A stretch of 64,000 nt of DNA from an uncultured Clostridia bacterium (lineage in GTDB: Bacteria > Bacillota > Clostridia > Oscillospirales > Ruminococcaceae), in contig CALZUA010000005.1 in the NCBI GenBank assembly GCA_945829235.1, positions 62,001 through 126,000 on the forward strand, written 5' to 3'. Every line of letters begins with the position of its first letter. The stretch's first letter is position 1. The notes under the pieces were generated by a model. It saw only the letters and a list, made by a program, of their open reading frames with translations. It did no database searches and was not told the origin of the DNA. Both the position numbers and the translations under genes were made by a program. Shown here piece by piece: positions 43,294-52,911 of the stretch.

Positions 43294-43322
43294 TTTACTT
43301 TTTTTCACAATGTTTCTATAAT
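43294..43322 (+). promoter_or_regulatory. Possible promoter of the orphan membrane-anchored gene
   Basis: TTTACT (43294-43299), 17-bp spacer, TATAAT (43317-43322), about 85 bp before the start. The -35 is weak. Confidence 0.5.
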
Positions 43323-43406
43323 ATAAACAAGGGTAAGAAACATTGAATCTTTATTAGGACGCGGCTTCAAGTATAAACAGGTTTGATTTACGAGGAGGGA
43401 AAACTT

Positions 43407-43952
43407 ATGACTAAAACAAAGCGTAATACGTTATTTATTATTCTTGGCATAATATTGGCAATTGGCGTTACCGTTGGTGTTTGCTTGCTTCTCAACGGTC
43501 AAAGGGTAAGTGCCGATGAAAAAGTCAAGCTGTACTACCCCGAGTTGCTGAAGGAAGGGCGTTATTATCAGAACGGTGATAAAAATTCCGAATTTTATTT
43601 TGAGGTAAAAGACGGCAAACTCTCGCTTCACGGCGATAGGGATAAGCTTGTACAAATGGTCTATGATTATTGGATGAAGTTAGATGGCGAGGGCGATAGC
43701 CGCTCGGAGGAGTACCGTGGAAAAACCATCGGTGAAGCCGAAAAAGTTGTTGACTACGATATGAAGGAACAGGATTATCTTGTGTTTAAGACAAGACCTA
43801 TGGTTGAAGAGGACACGGAGTATTTGCTGATAACTAACTACGATAAGGAAGCATATAAGGAAGATTCTGCCGTTAGCGGCACAGGGTATTTTTTCAACGG
43901 AGTTGATACGATAAAATATTGGTCCGATAGTCCGTTTATTCTTGTGAAATAA
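43407..43952 (+). CDS. Membrane-anchored protein of unknown function
   Basis: 181 residues. A basic N-terminus and one hydrophobic stretch (about 8-30) form a signal anchor; the rest (31-181) should lie outside the cell and contains lipocalin-like or DUF-type beta segments (SEFYFEVKDGKLSLHGD, YLVFKTRPMVEEDTEYLLITNY) that I cannot assign. No lipobox. It stands alone with a likely promoter and a strong terminator. GAGGAGGG precedes the ATG at 43407. Confidence 0.65.
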   Translation: MTKTKRNTLFIILGIILAIGVTVGVCLLLNGQRVSADEKVKLYYPELLKEGRYYQNGDKNSEFYFEVKDGKLSLHGDRDKLVQMVYDYWMKLDGEGDSRSEEYRGKTIGEAEKVVDYDMKEQDYLVFKTRPMVEEDTEYLLITNYDKEAYKEDSAVSGTGYFFNGVDTIKYWSDSPFILVK

Positions 43953-43991
43953 AATTTTGTGCTTAATCGTTTGTGCGGTAGGCTGTGGTAA

Positions 43992-44019
43992 AAGCGGAGA
44001 TTTATTCTCCGCTTTTTTT
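43992..44019 (+). terminator. Strong terminator
   Basis: AAGCGGAG (43992-43999) pairs with CTCCGCTT (44007-44014), then TTTTT. Ends the orphan gene before aconitase. Confidence 0.9.
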
Positions 44020-44028
44020 GTATTTGTC

Positions 44029-44057
44029 TTGACTTTTTTTGCAATATGTAGTATAAT
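44029..44057 (+). promoter_or_regulatory. SigA-type promoter of aconitase
   Basis: TTGACT (44029-44034), 17-bp spacer, TATAAT (44052-44057), 35 bp before the aconitase start. Confidence 0.88.
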
Positions 44058-44092
44058 GAGATTGCAAAAATAATTTCAAGGAGTAATGAAAG

Positions 44093-46018
44093 ATGGGACT
44101 TACCTTAACCGAAAAAATTATAAAGGCGCACATTGTTGACGGCGAGATGAAAAAGGGTACGGAAATCGGTTTGAAAATCGACCAGACTCTTACCCAGGAC
44201 GCGACCGGAACAATGGCTTACTTGCAGTTTGAGGCGATGGGCGTTGACCGCGTAAAGACCGAGCGCTCGGTTGCCTACATCGACCACAACACGCTCCAGA
44301 GCGGTTTCGAGAACGCCGATGACCACCGCTTTATCGGTTCGATTGCCAAAAAGCACGGAATTTGGTTTTCACGACCCGGCAACGGTATCTGCCATCAGGT
44401 TCATCTCGAGCGCTTCGGCAAGCCCGGTAAAACCTTAATCGGCTCCGACAGCCACACCCCCACGGGCGGCGGTATCGGTATGCTCGCAATGGGCGCGGGC
44501 GGACTTGACGTTGCCGTGGCAATGGGCGGCGGCGCTTATTACATAACAATGCCCAAGGTTGTCAAAATCAACCTCACCGGCAAGCTCAACGACTGGGTTT
44601 CCGCGAAGGACGTTATTTTGAAGGTGCTCGAGATTTTGTCTGTTAAGGGCGGCGTCGGCAAGGTTATGGAGTACTGCGGCGAGGGCGTGAAGTACCTCTC
44701 CGTTCCCGAGCGCGCTACAATCACGAATATGGGCGCGGAGCTCGGTGCTACAACCTCGATTTTCCCGTCCGATGAAACAACTCTCGAGTTCCTGAAAGCG
44801 CAGGGCAGAGCGGAGGATTATGTGGAGCTTTCCGCAGACGCAGACGCGGTTTACGATGAGGTTGTTGATATCGATTTATCGAAACTCCAGCCGCTTGCCG
44901 CTTGCCCGCACTCTCCCGATAACATCAAGAGCGTTGAGGAACTCGCGGGAATGAAAATCGACCAAGTTTGCATTGGCTCGTGCACAAACTCCTCGCTTCA
45001 GGATATGAGAAAGGTTGCGCACATCTTGAAGGGTAAGACTGTTCACCCGGACGTTTCTCTGGCAATTGCACCCGGCTCGAAGCAGGTGTTTAATCAGATT
45101 GCCGCAGAGGGCACGCTTGCAATCCTCATCGAAGCTGGCGCGAGAATACTTGAAAGCGCTTGCGGACCTTGCATAGGAATGGGACAGTCGCCCAACTCCA
45201 AGGGAATTTCGCTTCGCACGTTCAACAGAAACTTCCTCGGCAGAAGCGGAACAAAGGACGCAGAGATTTACCTCGTTTCTCCCGAAACCGCGGCTATTTC
45301 CGCGATTACGGGCGTGTTCACCGACCCGAGAACAGTCGGCGAGATGCCTCCTTATGTGATGCCCGAAAAGTTCCTCATCAACGATAATATGGTTGTTGCA
45401 CCGGCAACGGTTGAGGAAGCGCCGAGCGTTGAAATTCTGCGCGGTCCGAACATCAAGCCGTTCCCTGTAAACAAACCGCTTTCCGAGAACATCGAGAGCG
45501 CGGTAACTCTCAAAGTCGGCGACAATATCACCACCGACCACATTATGCCTGCGGGCGCGAAAATTCTCCCGCTGCGTTCAAATATCCCCGCGATTTCGGA
45601 GTACTGCTTCACGGTTTGCGATGAAACCTTCCCGAAGCGCGCAAAGGAAGCGGGCACGTCTATCATCGTCGGCGGCACGAACTACGGTCAGGGCTCGTCG
45701 AGAGAGCATGCGGCTCTTGCTCCGCTGTACCTCGGAGTTAAGGCGATAATCTGCAAGAGCTTCGCGAGAATTCACCGTCAGAACCTCATCAACAACGGTA
45801 TTCTCCCGCTTGAATTTGTAAACGAAGCGGATTACGACAAAATCGAGCAGGGCGATAAGCTGTTGATTGCAAATATCCGCGAAATTGTTGCAAATGACGG
45901 CAAGATTGTTGTCGAGAACAAGACCAAGGGCGAGAGCTACGAGGTTAAGTGCGAGCTGTCCGAGCGCGGCAAGGGAATGATGCTTGCAGGCGGTTTGCTG
46001 AACTACACGAAGGGTTAA
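44093..46018 (+). CDS. acn: Aconitate hydratase (short, about 640-residue type)
   Basis: 641 residues. The 4Fe-4S cysteines are in IGSCTNSS (about 306) and CGPCIGMG (about 365-368). Other marks are GSDSHTPTGGGIGMLAMG and the swivel domain with GGTNYGQGSSREHAA. The short length fits the clostridial aconitase group close to isopropylmalate isomerases. With citrate synthase and isocitrate dehydrogenase close by, its role is citrate to isocitrate for 2-oxoglutarate and glutamate supply. AAGGAG lies 9 bp before the ATG. Confidence 0.93.
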   Translation: MGLTLTEKIIKAHIVDGEMKKGTEIGLKIDQTLTQDATGTMAYLQFEAMGVDRVKTERSVAYIDHNTLQSGFENADDHRFIGSIAKKHGIWFSRPGNGICHQVHLERFGKPGKTLIGSDSHTPTGGGIGMLAMGAGGLDVAVAMGGGAYYITMPKVVKINLTGKLNDWVSAKDVILKVLEILSVKGGVGKVMEYCGEGVKYLSVPERATITNMGAELGATTSIFPSDETTLEFLKAQGRAEDYVELSADADAVYDEVVDIDLSKLQPLAACPHSPDNIKSVEELAGMKIDQVCIGSCTNSSLQDMRKVAHILKGKTVHPDVSLAIAPGSKQVFNQIAAEGTLAILIEAGARILESACGPCIGMGQSPNSKGISLRTFNRNFLGRSGTKDAEIYLVSPETAAISAITGVFTDPRTVGEMPPYVMPEKFLINDNMVVAPATVEEAPSVEILRGPNIKPFPVNKPLSENIESAVTLKVGDNITTDHIMPAGAKILPLRSNIPAISEYCFTVCDETFPKRAKEAGTSIIVGGTNYGQGSSREHAALAPLYLGVKAIICKSFARIHRQNLINNGILPLEFVNEADYDKIEQGDKLLIANIREIVANDGKIVVENKTKGESYEVKCELSERGKGMMLAGGLLNYTKG

Positions 46019-46028
46019 AGGTGAAAAT

Positions 46029-46181
46029 ATGAATAAAGCTGCGGTTTTTGGCATAGCGTGCGCTGCGTTTTTTGCGGGACTTTTTGTAGGAAGTAAATTT
46101 ATGCCCTCGGACGGAGCTATCGGTTGCGGGAACAACATTAACTGGTATATTACAAGTTCATCTAAAATAAAGAAAAAGTGA
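46029..46181 (+). CDS. Small membrane peptide between aconitase and isocitrate dehydrogenase
   Basis: A 50-residue frame: one hydrophobic segment ([17 protein letters not shown], residues 5-21), a short middle with Gly and Cys, and a basic end (SSSKIKKK). AAAGGTGA at 46017-46024 gives a well placed ribosome binding site, and the frame fills the gap between the two enzyme genes, 10 bp after the first and 19 bp before the next. No family recognised. It could be a membrane peptide linked to the cluster, or a chance frame. Confidence 0.55.
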   Translation: MNKAAVFGIACAAFFAGLFVGSKFMPSDGAIGCGNNINWYITSSSKIKKK

Positions 46182-46200
46182 AATCGAAAGGAGAACAACT

Positions 46201-47415
46201 ATGGCGAAAATTCAGATGACCACACCGCTTGTCGAGATGGACGGCGACGAGATGACGAGAATTATCTGGAAGATGATTAAGGATATTCTCATCAACCCGT
46301 ACATCGACCTCAAGACCGATTACTACGACCTCGGTCTTGTCCACCGAAACGAAACCGATGACCAGGTGACAATCGACTCCGCGAACGCCACGAAAAAGTA
46401 TGGTGTTGCGGTAAAGTGCGCGACGATTACTCCGAATGCACAGCGCGTTGAGGAGTACAAGCTCAAGGAGATGTGGAAATCCCCGAACGGCACAATTCGA
46501 GCGATTCTGGACGGAACGGTTTTCAGAAAGCCGATTCTGGTTAAGGGCATCACGCCGTACATTCCCACTTGGACAAAGCCGATTACAATCGCGCGTCACG
46601 CTTACGGCGATATCTACAAGAACACAGAGCTGAAGGTTGCACAGGGAAGCAAGGCTGAAATCGTGGTAACAGATAAGGACGGCAAGGAAACCCGCGCTCT
46701 TATCCACGATTTCAAGAACTCGGACGGTATCGTTCAGGGTGTTCACAACCTCGACAATTCGATAGCGAGCTTTGCGAGAGCTTGCTTCAACTACGCGCTT
46801 GACTCCAAGGAAACGCTTTGGTTCGCGTCCAAGGACACGATTTCCAAGACCTACGACCACCGTTTCAAGGACATCTTCGCGGAGATTTACGAAAACGAGT
46901 ACAAGGCGAAGTTTGAGGCGGCGGGAATCGAGTATTTCTACACGCTCATCGATGACGTTGTGGCGAGAGTTGTACGCTCCGAGGGCGGCTTCATCTGGGC
47001 TTGCAAGAACTATGACGGCGATGTTATGAGCGATATGCTGGCGACAGCGTTCGGTTCACTCGGACTTATGACCTCCGTTCTTGTTTCGCCCGACGGAAAG
47101 TACGAGTACGAGGCGGCTCACGGCACGGTTACGCGCCACTATTACAACTATCTCAAAGGCGAGAAGACATCAACAAATCCCATCGCGACAATTTTCGCGT
47201 GGAGCGGCGCGCTGAGAAAGCGCGGAGAGCTTGACAACATTCCCGAGCTTTGCGATTATGCAGACAAGCTTGAAAAAGCGTCCGTTCAGACGATGGAAGA
47301 GGGCGTTATGGACAAGAATTTGGCAGCTATGTCGAAGCTCGAAAACAAGCGTGTTGTTGATACCGAAACATTCTTGGTTGAAATCAACAACAGACTTTCG
47401 GCTCTTATGAAGTAA
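46201..47415 (+). CDS. icd: NADP-dependent isocitrate dehydrogenase
   Basis: 404 residues of the type found in eukaryotes and many Clostridia: [16 protein letters not shown] at the N-terminus, [16 protein letters not shown] (substrate site), [11 protein letters not shown]-type metal Asp residues and [18 protein letters not shown]. It makes 2-oxoglutarate. AAAGGAG lies 9 bp before the ATG. Completes the citrate-to-2-oxoglutarate set with the neighbouring genes. Confidence 0.95.
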   Translation: MAKIQMTTPLVEMDGDEMTRIIWKMIKDILINPYIDLKTDYYDLGLVHRNETDDQVTIDSANATKKYGVAVKCATITPNAQRVEEYKLKEMWKSPNGTIRAILDGTVFRKPILVKGITPYIPTWTKPITIARHAYGDIYKNTELKVAQGSKAEIVVTDKDGKETRALIHDFKNSDGIVQGVHNLDNSIASFARACFNYALDSKETLWFASKDTISKTYDHRFKDIFAEIYENEYKAKFEAAGIEYFYTLIDDVVARVVRSEGGFIWACKNYDGDVMSDMLATAFGSLGLMTSVLVSPDGKYEYEAAHGTVTRHYYNYLKGEKTSTNPIATIFAWSGALRKRGELDNIPELCDYADKLEKASVQTMEEGVMDKNLAAMSKLENKRVVDTETFLVEINNRLSALMK

Positions 47416-47446
47416 ACGTAAATTTTACGATTTGTCATTAAACAAG

Positions 47447-47474
47447 CTGCTCCCGAAAACTTGGGGGCAGTTTC
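47447..47474 (+). terminator. Hairpin after icd
   Basis: CTGCTCCC (47447-47454) pairs with GGGGGCAG (47463-47470), one G-U, then TTTCG. Weak T-run. It lies between the converging icd and SpoIID-like genes. Confidence 0.55.
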
Positions 47475-47511
47475 GCTTATCGGGCATTTTTCCCCGAGAA
47501 AACGGCGGTGT

Positions 47512-48396
47512 TCAGGCATTTTCTAGCTTTGCGTTGTAGAAAAAAGCGAGGATTTCATCGGCGGTTTTTCCATCGCGGGACATAGAATCGGCGGCGGCAA
47601 GGCTCATGCCGGTGTTGTTGCCCCAGCCCTTGCAGATGAACACGAAGCAGTCGTCCTCGAAGCCGATTTCGATTGCGGCGCTTCGCAGACCGAGGGTGTT
47701 TTTGATGAACTCGCCGGTGATTGTCTGACCGCAGATTTTGACGGAAACAAGCGTGCCGTATTCATCGTAAACCGGCTCGGTGAACCACTCCTCGGGCGGT
47801 TCGCGAAGCCGCTTTATCTCGGAGAGCGCGCGGACTTCGTTCACGGTGTAGGCGTTTTTGCTGAGGTAACCCTTGCTGAGCGCGTCCGAGGGCAGATTTA
47901 CCGACGGCATAACGGGGAGCTTCGGAATTGTTTTCCCGCTTGAAATGCGGCAGAAATCGAGCTGAACAGGCTTCCCGTCAAGCGTGAGGTGCTTTTTCGC
48001 GGACGCTTCGGCGGCTGTCCTGACAAGAGCTTGCGCCGTGGAGCTTACCGCTTTGTCGGTATAGGGGAACAACTCGCCGGTCGAAAAATCCGCGCCGAAA
48101 TTCTCGAACTTATCGCGGTTTTGGAGCGCATAGAGCGCGTTTGTGTTGACGACAACGGCAAGCGCTTCAAGCGTTTGCGGCTCGTACAAATCCTTGTTCT
48201 CGGGGAGAAAACCGCGCAGACAGCCCTCAAGAAACTCGCCGTAATCAAGGCTGACGATTTCGGAGCGCTCTTTCAGATAAACGGTGACCTTCTGCGGGAA
48301 CGGGGATTTTTTGGCGGTAACGTTGACCAAAACCACAATCAGAATTACAAACAAAACCAGCGCGCCCGCCGAAACCAAAGTTATTTTTTTAGGCAT
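47512..48396 (-). CDS. SpoIID/LytB-like protein, divergent
   Basis: 294 residues. One N-terminal membrane anchor (about 5-27), then a SpoIID-type domain: YGEFLEGCLRG, LEALAVVVNTNALYAL (keeps the Glu of the catalytic motif), LDFCRISSGKT, and the C-terminal GWGNNTGMSLAAADSMS with DGKTADEILAFFY. SpoIID is a lytic transglycosylase acting in engulfment. Here the usual G-H-G-V-G-M-S-Q motif lacks the His and Gln, and the S-G-G motif is changed, so it may be a structural paralogue. ATG at 48396 is chosen for AAAGGAAC upstream. Confidence 0.75.
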   Translation of the reverse strand: MPKKITLVSAGALVLFVILIVVLVNVTAKKSPFPQKVTVYLKERSEIVSLDYGEFLEGCLRGFLPENKDLYEPQTLEALAVVVNTNALYALQNRDKFENFGADFSTGELFPYTDKAVSSTAQALVRTAAEASAKKHLTLDGKPVQLDFCRISSGKTIPKLPVMPSVNLPSDALSKGYLSKNAYTVNEVRALSEIKRLREPPEEWFTEPVYDEYGTLVSVKICGQTITGEFIKNTLGLRSAAIEIGFEDDCFVFICKGWGNNTGMSLAAADSMSRDGKTADEILAFFYNAKLENA

Positions 48397-48454
48397 TTTC
48401 AAGTTCCTTTCAAACAAAAATGTGAGCATATTTTGCCTATTTTGCGGCTCGCTC

Positions 48455-48483
48455 TTGACTTTACGGCAAAAATATGCTATAAT
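48455..48483 (+). promoter_or_regulatory. SigA-type promoter of citrate synthase
   Basis: TTGACT (48455-48460), 17-bp spacer, TATAAT (48478-48483), 31 bp before the start; the same form as the aconitase promoter. Confidence 0.88.
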
Positions 48484-48514
48484 TTAAGTTGGATTATTAT
48501 ATGAGGTGAATAAA

Positions 48515-49882
48515 ATGGACAATCTGGAAAAATTAAAGTCAACGGACAAGTTTAAAGCGATGTGCGAGGAATTCTGCAAAAACAGCGTGATAAGCCAGTC
48601 CTTGTACAATAAATTCGGTGTAAAAAGAGGCTTGCGCAACTCCGATGGTTCGGGTGTTGTCGCGGGTATCACAAACGTTTGTTGCGTTCACGGTTACGTC
48701 ATAAGCGAGGGCGACAAGCAACCTATCGAGGGCGAGCTGATTTACCGCGGCTATAACGTCCGCGATATCGTGAAAGGCGTGCTGAACGACAAGCGTTACG
48801 GCTACGAGGAGGTTGTGTACCTGCTTTTGCTCGGTTCGTTGCCGAATGAAAAGGAGCTTCAGGAGTTCTCACAGCTTTTGGCTGAGTACCGCGAGTTGCC
48901 GCGTTATTTTGACGAGGACGTTATTATGCGCAATCCCTCGCCGAATATTATGAACAAAATGCAGCAGGCTGTGCTCACGCTGTACAGCTACGACCACGAT
49001 GCCGAGAACAACTCGCCCGAGAACGAAATGCTCCAGGCGCTTTCGGTTATCTCGAAGTTGCCCGCGATAATGGTTTCATCGTATCAGGCGGTGCGCCGTT
49101 TCTACCACAACGACAGTATGGTTATGCACCAGATAAACAAGGACGAGAGCCTTGCTGAAAGTATTCTGTCAACGCTTCGCGACGACCGTGCTTATACACC
49201 CGAGGAAGCGAAGCTGCTTGACCTTTGCCTTATGCTTCACGCGGAGCACGGCGGCGGTAACAACTCCACTTTCACCTGCCGCACGGTTTCTTCATCGGGC
49301 ACGGACGCTTATTCGGCTTACGCGGCGGCAATCGGTTCGCTGAAGGGCCCGCGTCACGGCGGCGCGAACATCAAGGTTATGCAGATGCTTGATTTCGTCA
49401 AGGAAGGCGTTCACGACTGGAAGGACGATGACGAGGTTGCCGCGTTCCTCCACAAGATTATGCGTAAAGAAGCGGGCGACGGCTCGGGACTTGTCTACGG
49501 TATGGGACACGCGGTTTACACGTTGTCCGACCCGAGAGCGGTTATTCTGAAAGAGAATGCGATGAAGCTCGCCGAGGGCACGGATTTCGAGGCTGAATTC
49601 AAGCTCCTCGACAGCATCGAGCGCCTCACTCCGAAGGTTTTCGCAGAGGAGCGCGGCGATATTAAGAATATATGCGCAAATGTTGATATGTATTCGGGAC
49701 TTGTCTATAAAATGCTGAAAATTCCCGTTGAGATGTACACGGCGCTGTTTGCGTGCGCGAGAATGGCGGGCTGGTGCGCTCATCGAATGGAAGAGATGAT
49801 TAACGGCAAGAGAATTATTCGTCCCGCTTACAAGGCGATTAACCTCAACAAGAAATATATTCCGCTCAAAGACAGAATATAA
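48515..49882 (+). CDS. gltA: Citrate synthase
   Basis: 455 residues with the citrate synthase signature: LHAEHGGGNNSTF (first catalytic His), YGMGHAVYTLSDPRA (second His) and NVDMYSGLVYKML (catalytic Asp). It condenses oxaloacetate and acetyl-CoA. ATG at 48515 follows AGGTGA (48504-48509); a GTG three codons before is possible. The gene supplies the aconitase and dehydrogenase encoded upstream. Confidence 0.94.
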   Translation: MDNLEKLKSTDKFKAMCEEFCKNSVISQSLYNKFGVKRGLRNSDGSGVVAGITNVCCVHGYVISEGDKQPIEGELIYRGYNVRDIVKGVLNDKRYGYEEVVYLLLLGSLPNEKELQEFSQLLAEYRELPRYFDEDVIMRNPSPNIMNKMQQAVLTLYSYDHDAENNSPENEMLQALSVISKLPAIMVSSYQAVRRFYHNDSMVMHQINKDESLAESILSTLRDDRAYTPEEAKLLDLCLMLHAEHGGGNNSTFTCRTVSSSGTDAYSAYAAAIGSLKGPRHGGANIKVMQMLDFVKEGVHDWKDDDEVAAFLHKIMRKEAGDGSGLVYGMGHAVYTLSDPRAVILKENAMKLAEGTDFEAEFKLLDSIERLTPKVFAEERGDIKNICANVDMYSGLVYKMLKIPVEMYTALFACARMAGWCAHRMEEMINGKRIIRPAYKAINLNKKYIPLKDRI

Positions 49883-49931
49883 ATATAAAATCAAATTTCA
49901 ACGATTTTTTCGGGCAGAGATGGGAGCAATT

Positions 49932-50828
49932 ATGAGCAAAAACGGGAAAACAGCGCTGATTGCGGCGGGAGCGGGATTTGTTTTGTGCTTTGCCGCAAGG
50001 CTTGTGACGATTTTATTCTTCACGGATATGAACACGGGCTTTTTAAATCACGGAAGCGAGATTTTGTGCAACCTGTTGATTTACGGGGTTTTGGCAGCGG
50101 CGGCGATTGTCGCGGGAGTGCTTTTGCGAAAAGAACCCGCGGGAGTTAAGGTATCGGAAAACGGTTGCCTTGCAATCGGCTTTGTGACGCTTCTGGCGGC
50201 GATTTGCGCGGGCTACGAGGGCATAACGGAAACGAGCGCGCTCACGCCGTCGCTGTTCCTGATAATCACGGATTTTGTCGGCGCGGTTTATATGGGAGTA
50301 CTGGCGTTTGTGACGCTGTACAAAAAGGAGTTTACACCCGCGCTGGGCTTTTGCTATGCGATAATCGGCGTTTACTGCGTTTTCCGCGGAATTTATGCGT
50401 TTATGAACCGAATGGTTATCGCGGCGGTGCCCGAGTATCTTGCCGATGTGCTGGAGATAATCTTCCTCGCGTTGTTTTTTGCGATGTTCGCGAGAGTGTT
50501 TTCGGGCAACGAGGAAAAGCTTTCAAAGCCGTTTATGTTCATAAGCGGTATCGGCGCGGCAATTCTGACGCTTTCGACATCGCTCGGAGTAATTTTCTCC
50601 AAGCTCTTTGCACCGGCGGAGATTTCCGAAAGAATAACCGCGTCAACCAAATTTGCGGAGGTTGTTTATCAAGTTCAACACGGCAGGGACGGCTATATAA
50701 TGGTGTTCACGCCGTATGTTAATATGGCTTTGGGATTGCTTGCGGCGGTCGCGGTTGTGGTTGCGCTCAAATCCGCAAAAGCCGAAGAACCCACAGTTCA
50801 GCCCGAGGAACAGTCCGATAATCAGTAA
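49932..50828 (+). CDS. Polytopic membrane protein, unknown
   Basis: 298 residues with about seven or eight hydrophobic segments (roughly 8-30, 45-65, 78-95, 104-125, 133-158, 168-187, 198-225, 262-282) and a polar C-terminus rich in Glu and Gln. No motif recognised. ATG at 49932 follows GGGAG; an ATG at 49920 is also in frame. It heads a run with a lipoprotein and a two-component system, so it may be part of an envelope sensing unit. Confidence 0.7.
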   Translation: MSKNGKTALIAAGAGFVLCFAARLVTILFFTDMNTGFLNHGSEILCNLLIYGVLAAAAIVAGVLLRKEPAGVKVSENGCLAIGFVTLLAAICAGYEGITETSALTPSLFLIITDFVGAVYMGVLAFVTLYKKEFTPALGFCYAIIGVYCVFRGIYAFMNRMVIAAVPEYLADVLEIIFLALFFAMFARVFSGNEEKLSKPFMFISGIGAAILTLSTSLGVIFSKLFAPAEISERITASTKFAEVVYQVQHGRDGYIMVFTPYVNMALGLLAAVAVVVALKSAKAEEPTVQPEEQSDNQ

Positions 50829-50839
50829 TCGAGGTTTTT

Positions 50840-52177
50840 GTGAAAAGAAAAATTGCGGCGCTTTTGGCGCTTTGTCTTATGTTGTGCGGGTGCAGCGCGG
50901 GGGTATCGGTTGAAAATATGCTGACACCGCCGCGGTTGCTTGCAGAACAGAATGAAATCTACGACGAGCTCAAAAAAAGCGTCGGACAGAACGTAAAGCT
51001 GAAATACCCGAGGAGCGGCGACTATCGCTCCGCGTTTGTTATGTATGACATTGACGACGAGGAGGGCGATGAGGCGCTGGTGTTTTACGAGAGCAAAAAC
51101 GCGGCGGCGGGTGAAAGCGCGTTGCGGCTGAAGTTTCTCGACAAAAACAACGGCAAATGGGAAGCGGTTTACGACTTGGCGTGCGCGGGAAGCGAGGTTG
51201 ACAGCATCAGCTTTGCGCGCTTGGGAACGGGCGAAGCGGTTGATATAATCATACGCTACACTTTGCTGAACCAGTCGGAGAAAGCGTTTTCGGTTATCCG
51301 CTATTCTGACAGAGTGCCGACAACGCTCTATTCGTCGGCGTACTCCTGCCTTGAGGTTTTCGACATCAACGGTGACGGAATGGACGAGCTTGTGACGGTT
51401 GCAACCGACAAGACGTTGAACACGTCCACGGCGATGATGTTCACCAACAGCGAAAACGGCTTTGAGAAGCTCTCCGAAACGGCGCTTTACGGCGGTGCGG
51501 CGGAGTATCTGCGCGTAACCAAGGGTAGCCTGAACGAGAACACGCAGGCGTTGTTCTTTGACTACTCAAAGGGCGGAGGACAGTCGGGAACGGACGTTTT
51601 GTACTGCTACGGAAACCGGCTTTTCTGTCCGGATAGCGTTGGTCAAAACCCGCAGACCGGCATTATTTCAAGGCTCGTGAACGACTATATGTCGGAAATT
51701 TACTGCTACGATATTGACGGTGACGGATTTATCGAAATCCCATCAACAACGCCGCTTCCGGGCTACGAGGTGCTCACGCTCCCCGAACAGCTTTGCGCGG
51801 TTACTTGGTACACGGTTTCGGACGACAATTTCACGGCAAAATATTACAGCTATTTCTCGGGGAAATACCGCTTTGCGCTGATGTTCCCGAGCCGTTGGCA
51901 GGGCGTTGTGACAGCGGTTCCCGATTTCGCGAACAACGAGATTGTGTTTGTTTCGTATGACGAGGAAAAAGGGCTGGTTGTTGACAACACAACCGAGCTT
52001 ATGAGAATTCGTGCGGTTGACAAAGACGATGAGGAAGCGCTTGCTCAGTCGAAGAAGATGAACTTCCTCGGCGAAACGGAGGAAACGTATTTCTGCTACA
52101 GCGTGACGAAGGGCTATATGACGGGAAAACTCGCGCTCACGGAGAGCGAGTTAAACAAGAATTTCTTTATGCTTTGA
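50840..52177 (+). CDS. Lipoprotein with calcium-loop-like repeats
   Basis: 445 residues. N-terminal lipoprotein signal (ALLALCLMLCGC, Cys18 as lipidation site). The mature part has two Asp-rich loops, DINGDGMDELV (about 172) and DIDGDGFIEIP (about 293), like FG-GAP/VCBS or dockerin-type calcium loops, suggesting an extracellular propeller-like fold. GTG start 12 bp after the membrane protein gene, and 35 bp before the response regulator gene. No family name can be given. Confidence 0.75.
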   Translation: MKRKIAALLALCLMLCGCSAGVSVENMLTPPRLLAEQNEIYDELKKSVGQNVKLKYPRSGDYRSAFVMYDIDDEEGDEALVFYESKNAAAGESALRLKFLDKNNGKWEAVYDLACAGSEVDSISFARLGTGEAVDIIIRYTLLNQSEKAFSVIRYSDRVPTTLYSSAYSCLEVFDINGDGMDELVTVATDKTLNTSTAMMFTNSENGFEKLSETALYGGAAEYLRVTKGSLNENTQALFFDYSKGGGQSGTDVLYCYGNRLFCPDSVGQNPQTGIISRLVNDYMSEIYCYDIDGDGFIEIPSTTPLPGYEVLTLPEQLCAVTWYTVSDDNFTAKYYSYFSGKYRFALMFPSRWQGVVTAVPDFANNEIVFVSYDEEKGLVVDNTTELMRIRAVDKDDEEALAQSKKMNFLGETEETYFCYSVTKGYMTGKLALTESELNKNFFML

Positions 52178-52212
52178 TTTTGGGGAACTTTTGGCGCGGG
52201 AAAGGATAGAAT

Positions 52213-52911
52213 ATGAAACGAATCTTGGTTTGCGAGGACGAGGACTCAATCCGCGATTTTGTGGTGATAAATCTCCGAAGAGCGGGCTATGACGTGGTTG
52301 ACGTGGCATCGGGCGAAGAGGCTGTCGAGGAGTACAAAAAGCAAAACGGCAACTTTGACGTGGCGCTTTTGGACATTATGATGCCGGGAATGGACGGCTT
52401 TGCGCTTTGCCGCTGGATTAGGGAACAGAGCGCGGAAATCGGCATAATAATGCTCTCGGCGAAAAGTCAGGAGATGGACAAAATCAACTGTCTGATGACG
52501 GGCGCGGACGATTATGTGACAAAGCCGTTTTCACCATCGGAGCTGGTCGCGAGAATTGACGCGATTTACCGCCGCGTTTCGCAGAGCCGTTCACCGAAGG
52601 AGGACTCGAAAACCATAAAGGCGGGTCCGTTCACGCTGGACTGCGAGAGCCGAATGGTGTGGAAAAACGGCGAGCTTATCGAGTTGACGCAGGTTGAGTT
52701 TCATATGCTCGAGTACCTTATGAAGCACAAGAACACTGCGCTTGACCGAAAATCGATTTTGCGTCACATTTGGGGCGACTCGTATGTGGGCGAGGACAAG
52801 GTTATCGACGTGAATATGCGGCGGCTTCGTATGAAAATCGAGGACGACCCGTCGTCGCCGAAGTACATTATAACGGTCTGGGGCTTTGGGTACAAGTGGA
52901 AAGATGAATAA
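52213..52911 (+). CDS. OmpR/PhoB-family response regulator
   Basis: 232 residues. Receiver domain with ILVCEDEDSIRDF (acidic pair), phospho-acceptor Asp54 in LLDIMMPGMDGF, and K in TKPFSPSEL. C-terminal winged helix (about 135-232) with ELIELTQVEFHMLEYLMKH and VIDVNMRRLRMKIEDD. DNA-binding regulator paired with the kinase gene that overlaps it by 8 bp. Targets unknown. Confidence 0.95.
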   Translation: MKRILVCEDEDSIRDFVVINLRRAGYDVVDVASGEEAVEEYKKQNGNFDVALLDIMMPGMDGFALCRWIREQSAEIGIIMLSAKSQEMDKINCLMTGADDYVTKPFSPSELVARIDAIYRRVSQSRSPKEDSKTIKAGPFTLDCESRMVWKNGELIELTQVEFHMLEYLMKHKNTALDRKSILRHIWGDSYVGEDKVIDVNMRRLRMKIEDDPSSPKYIITVWGFGYKWKDE

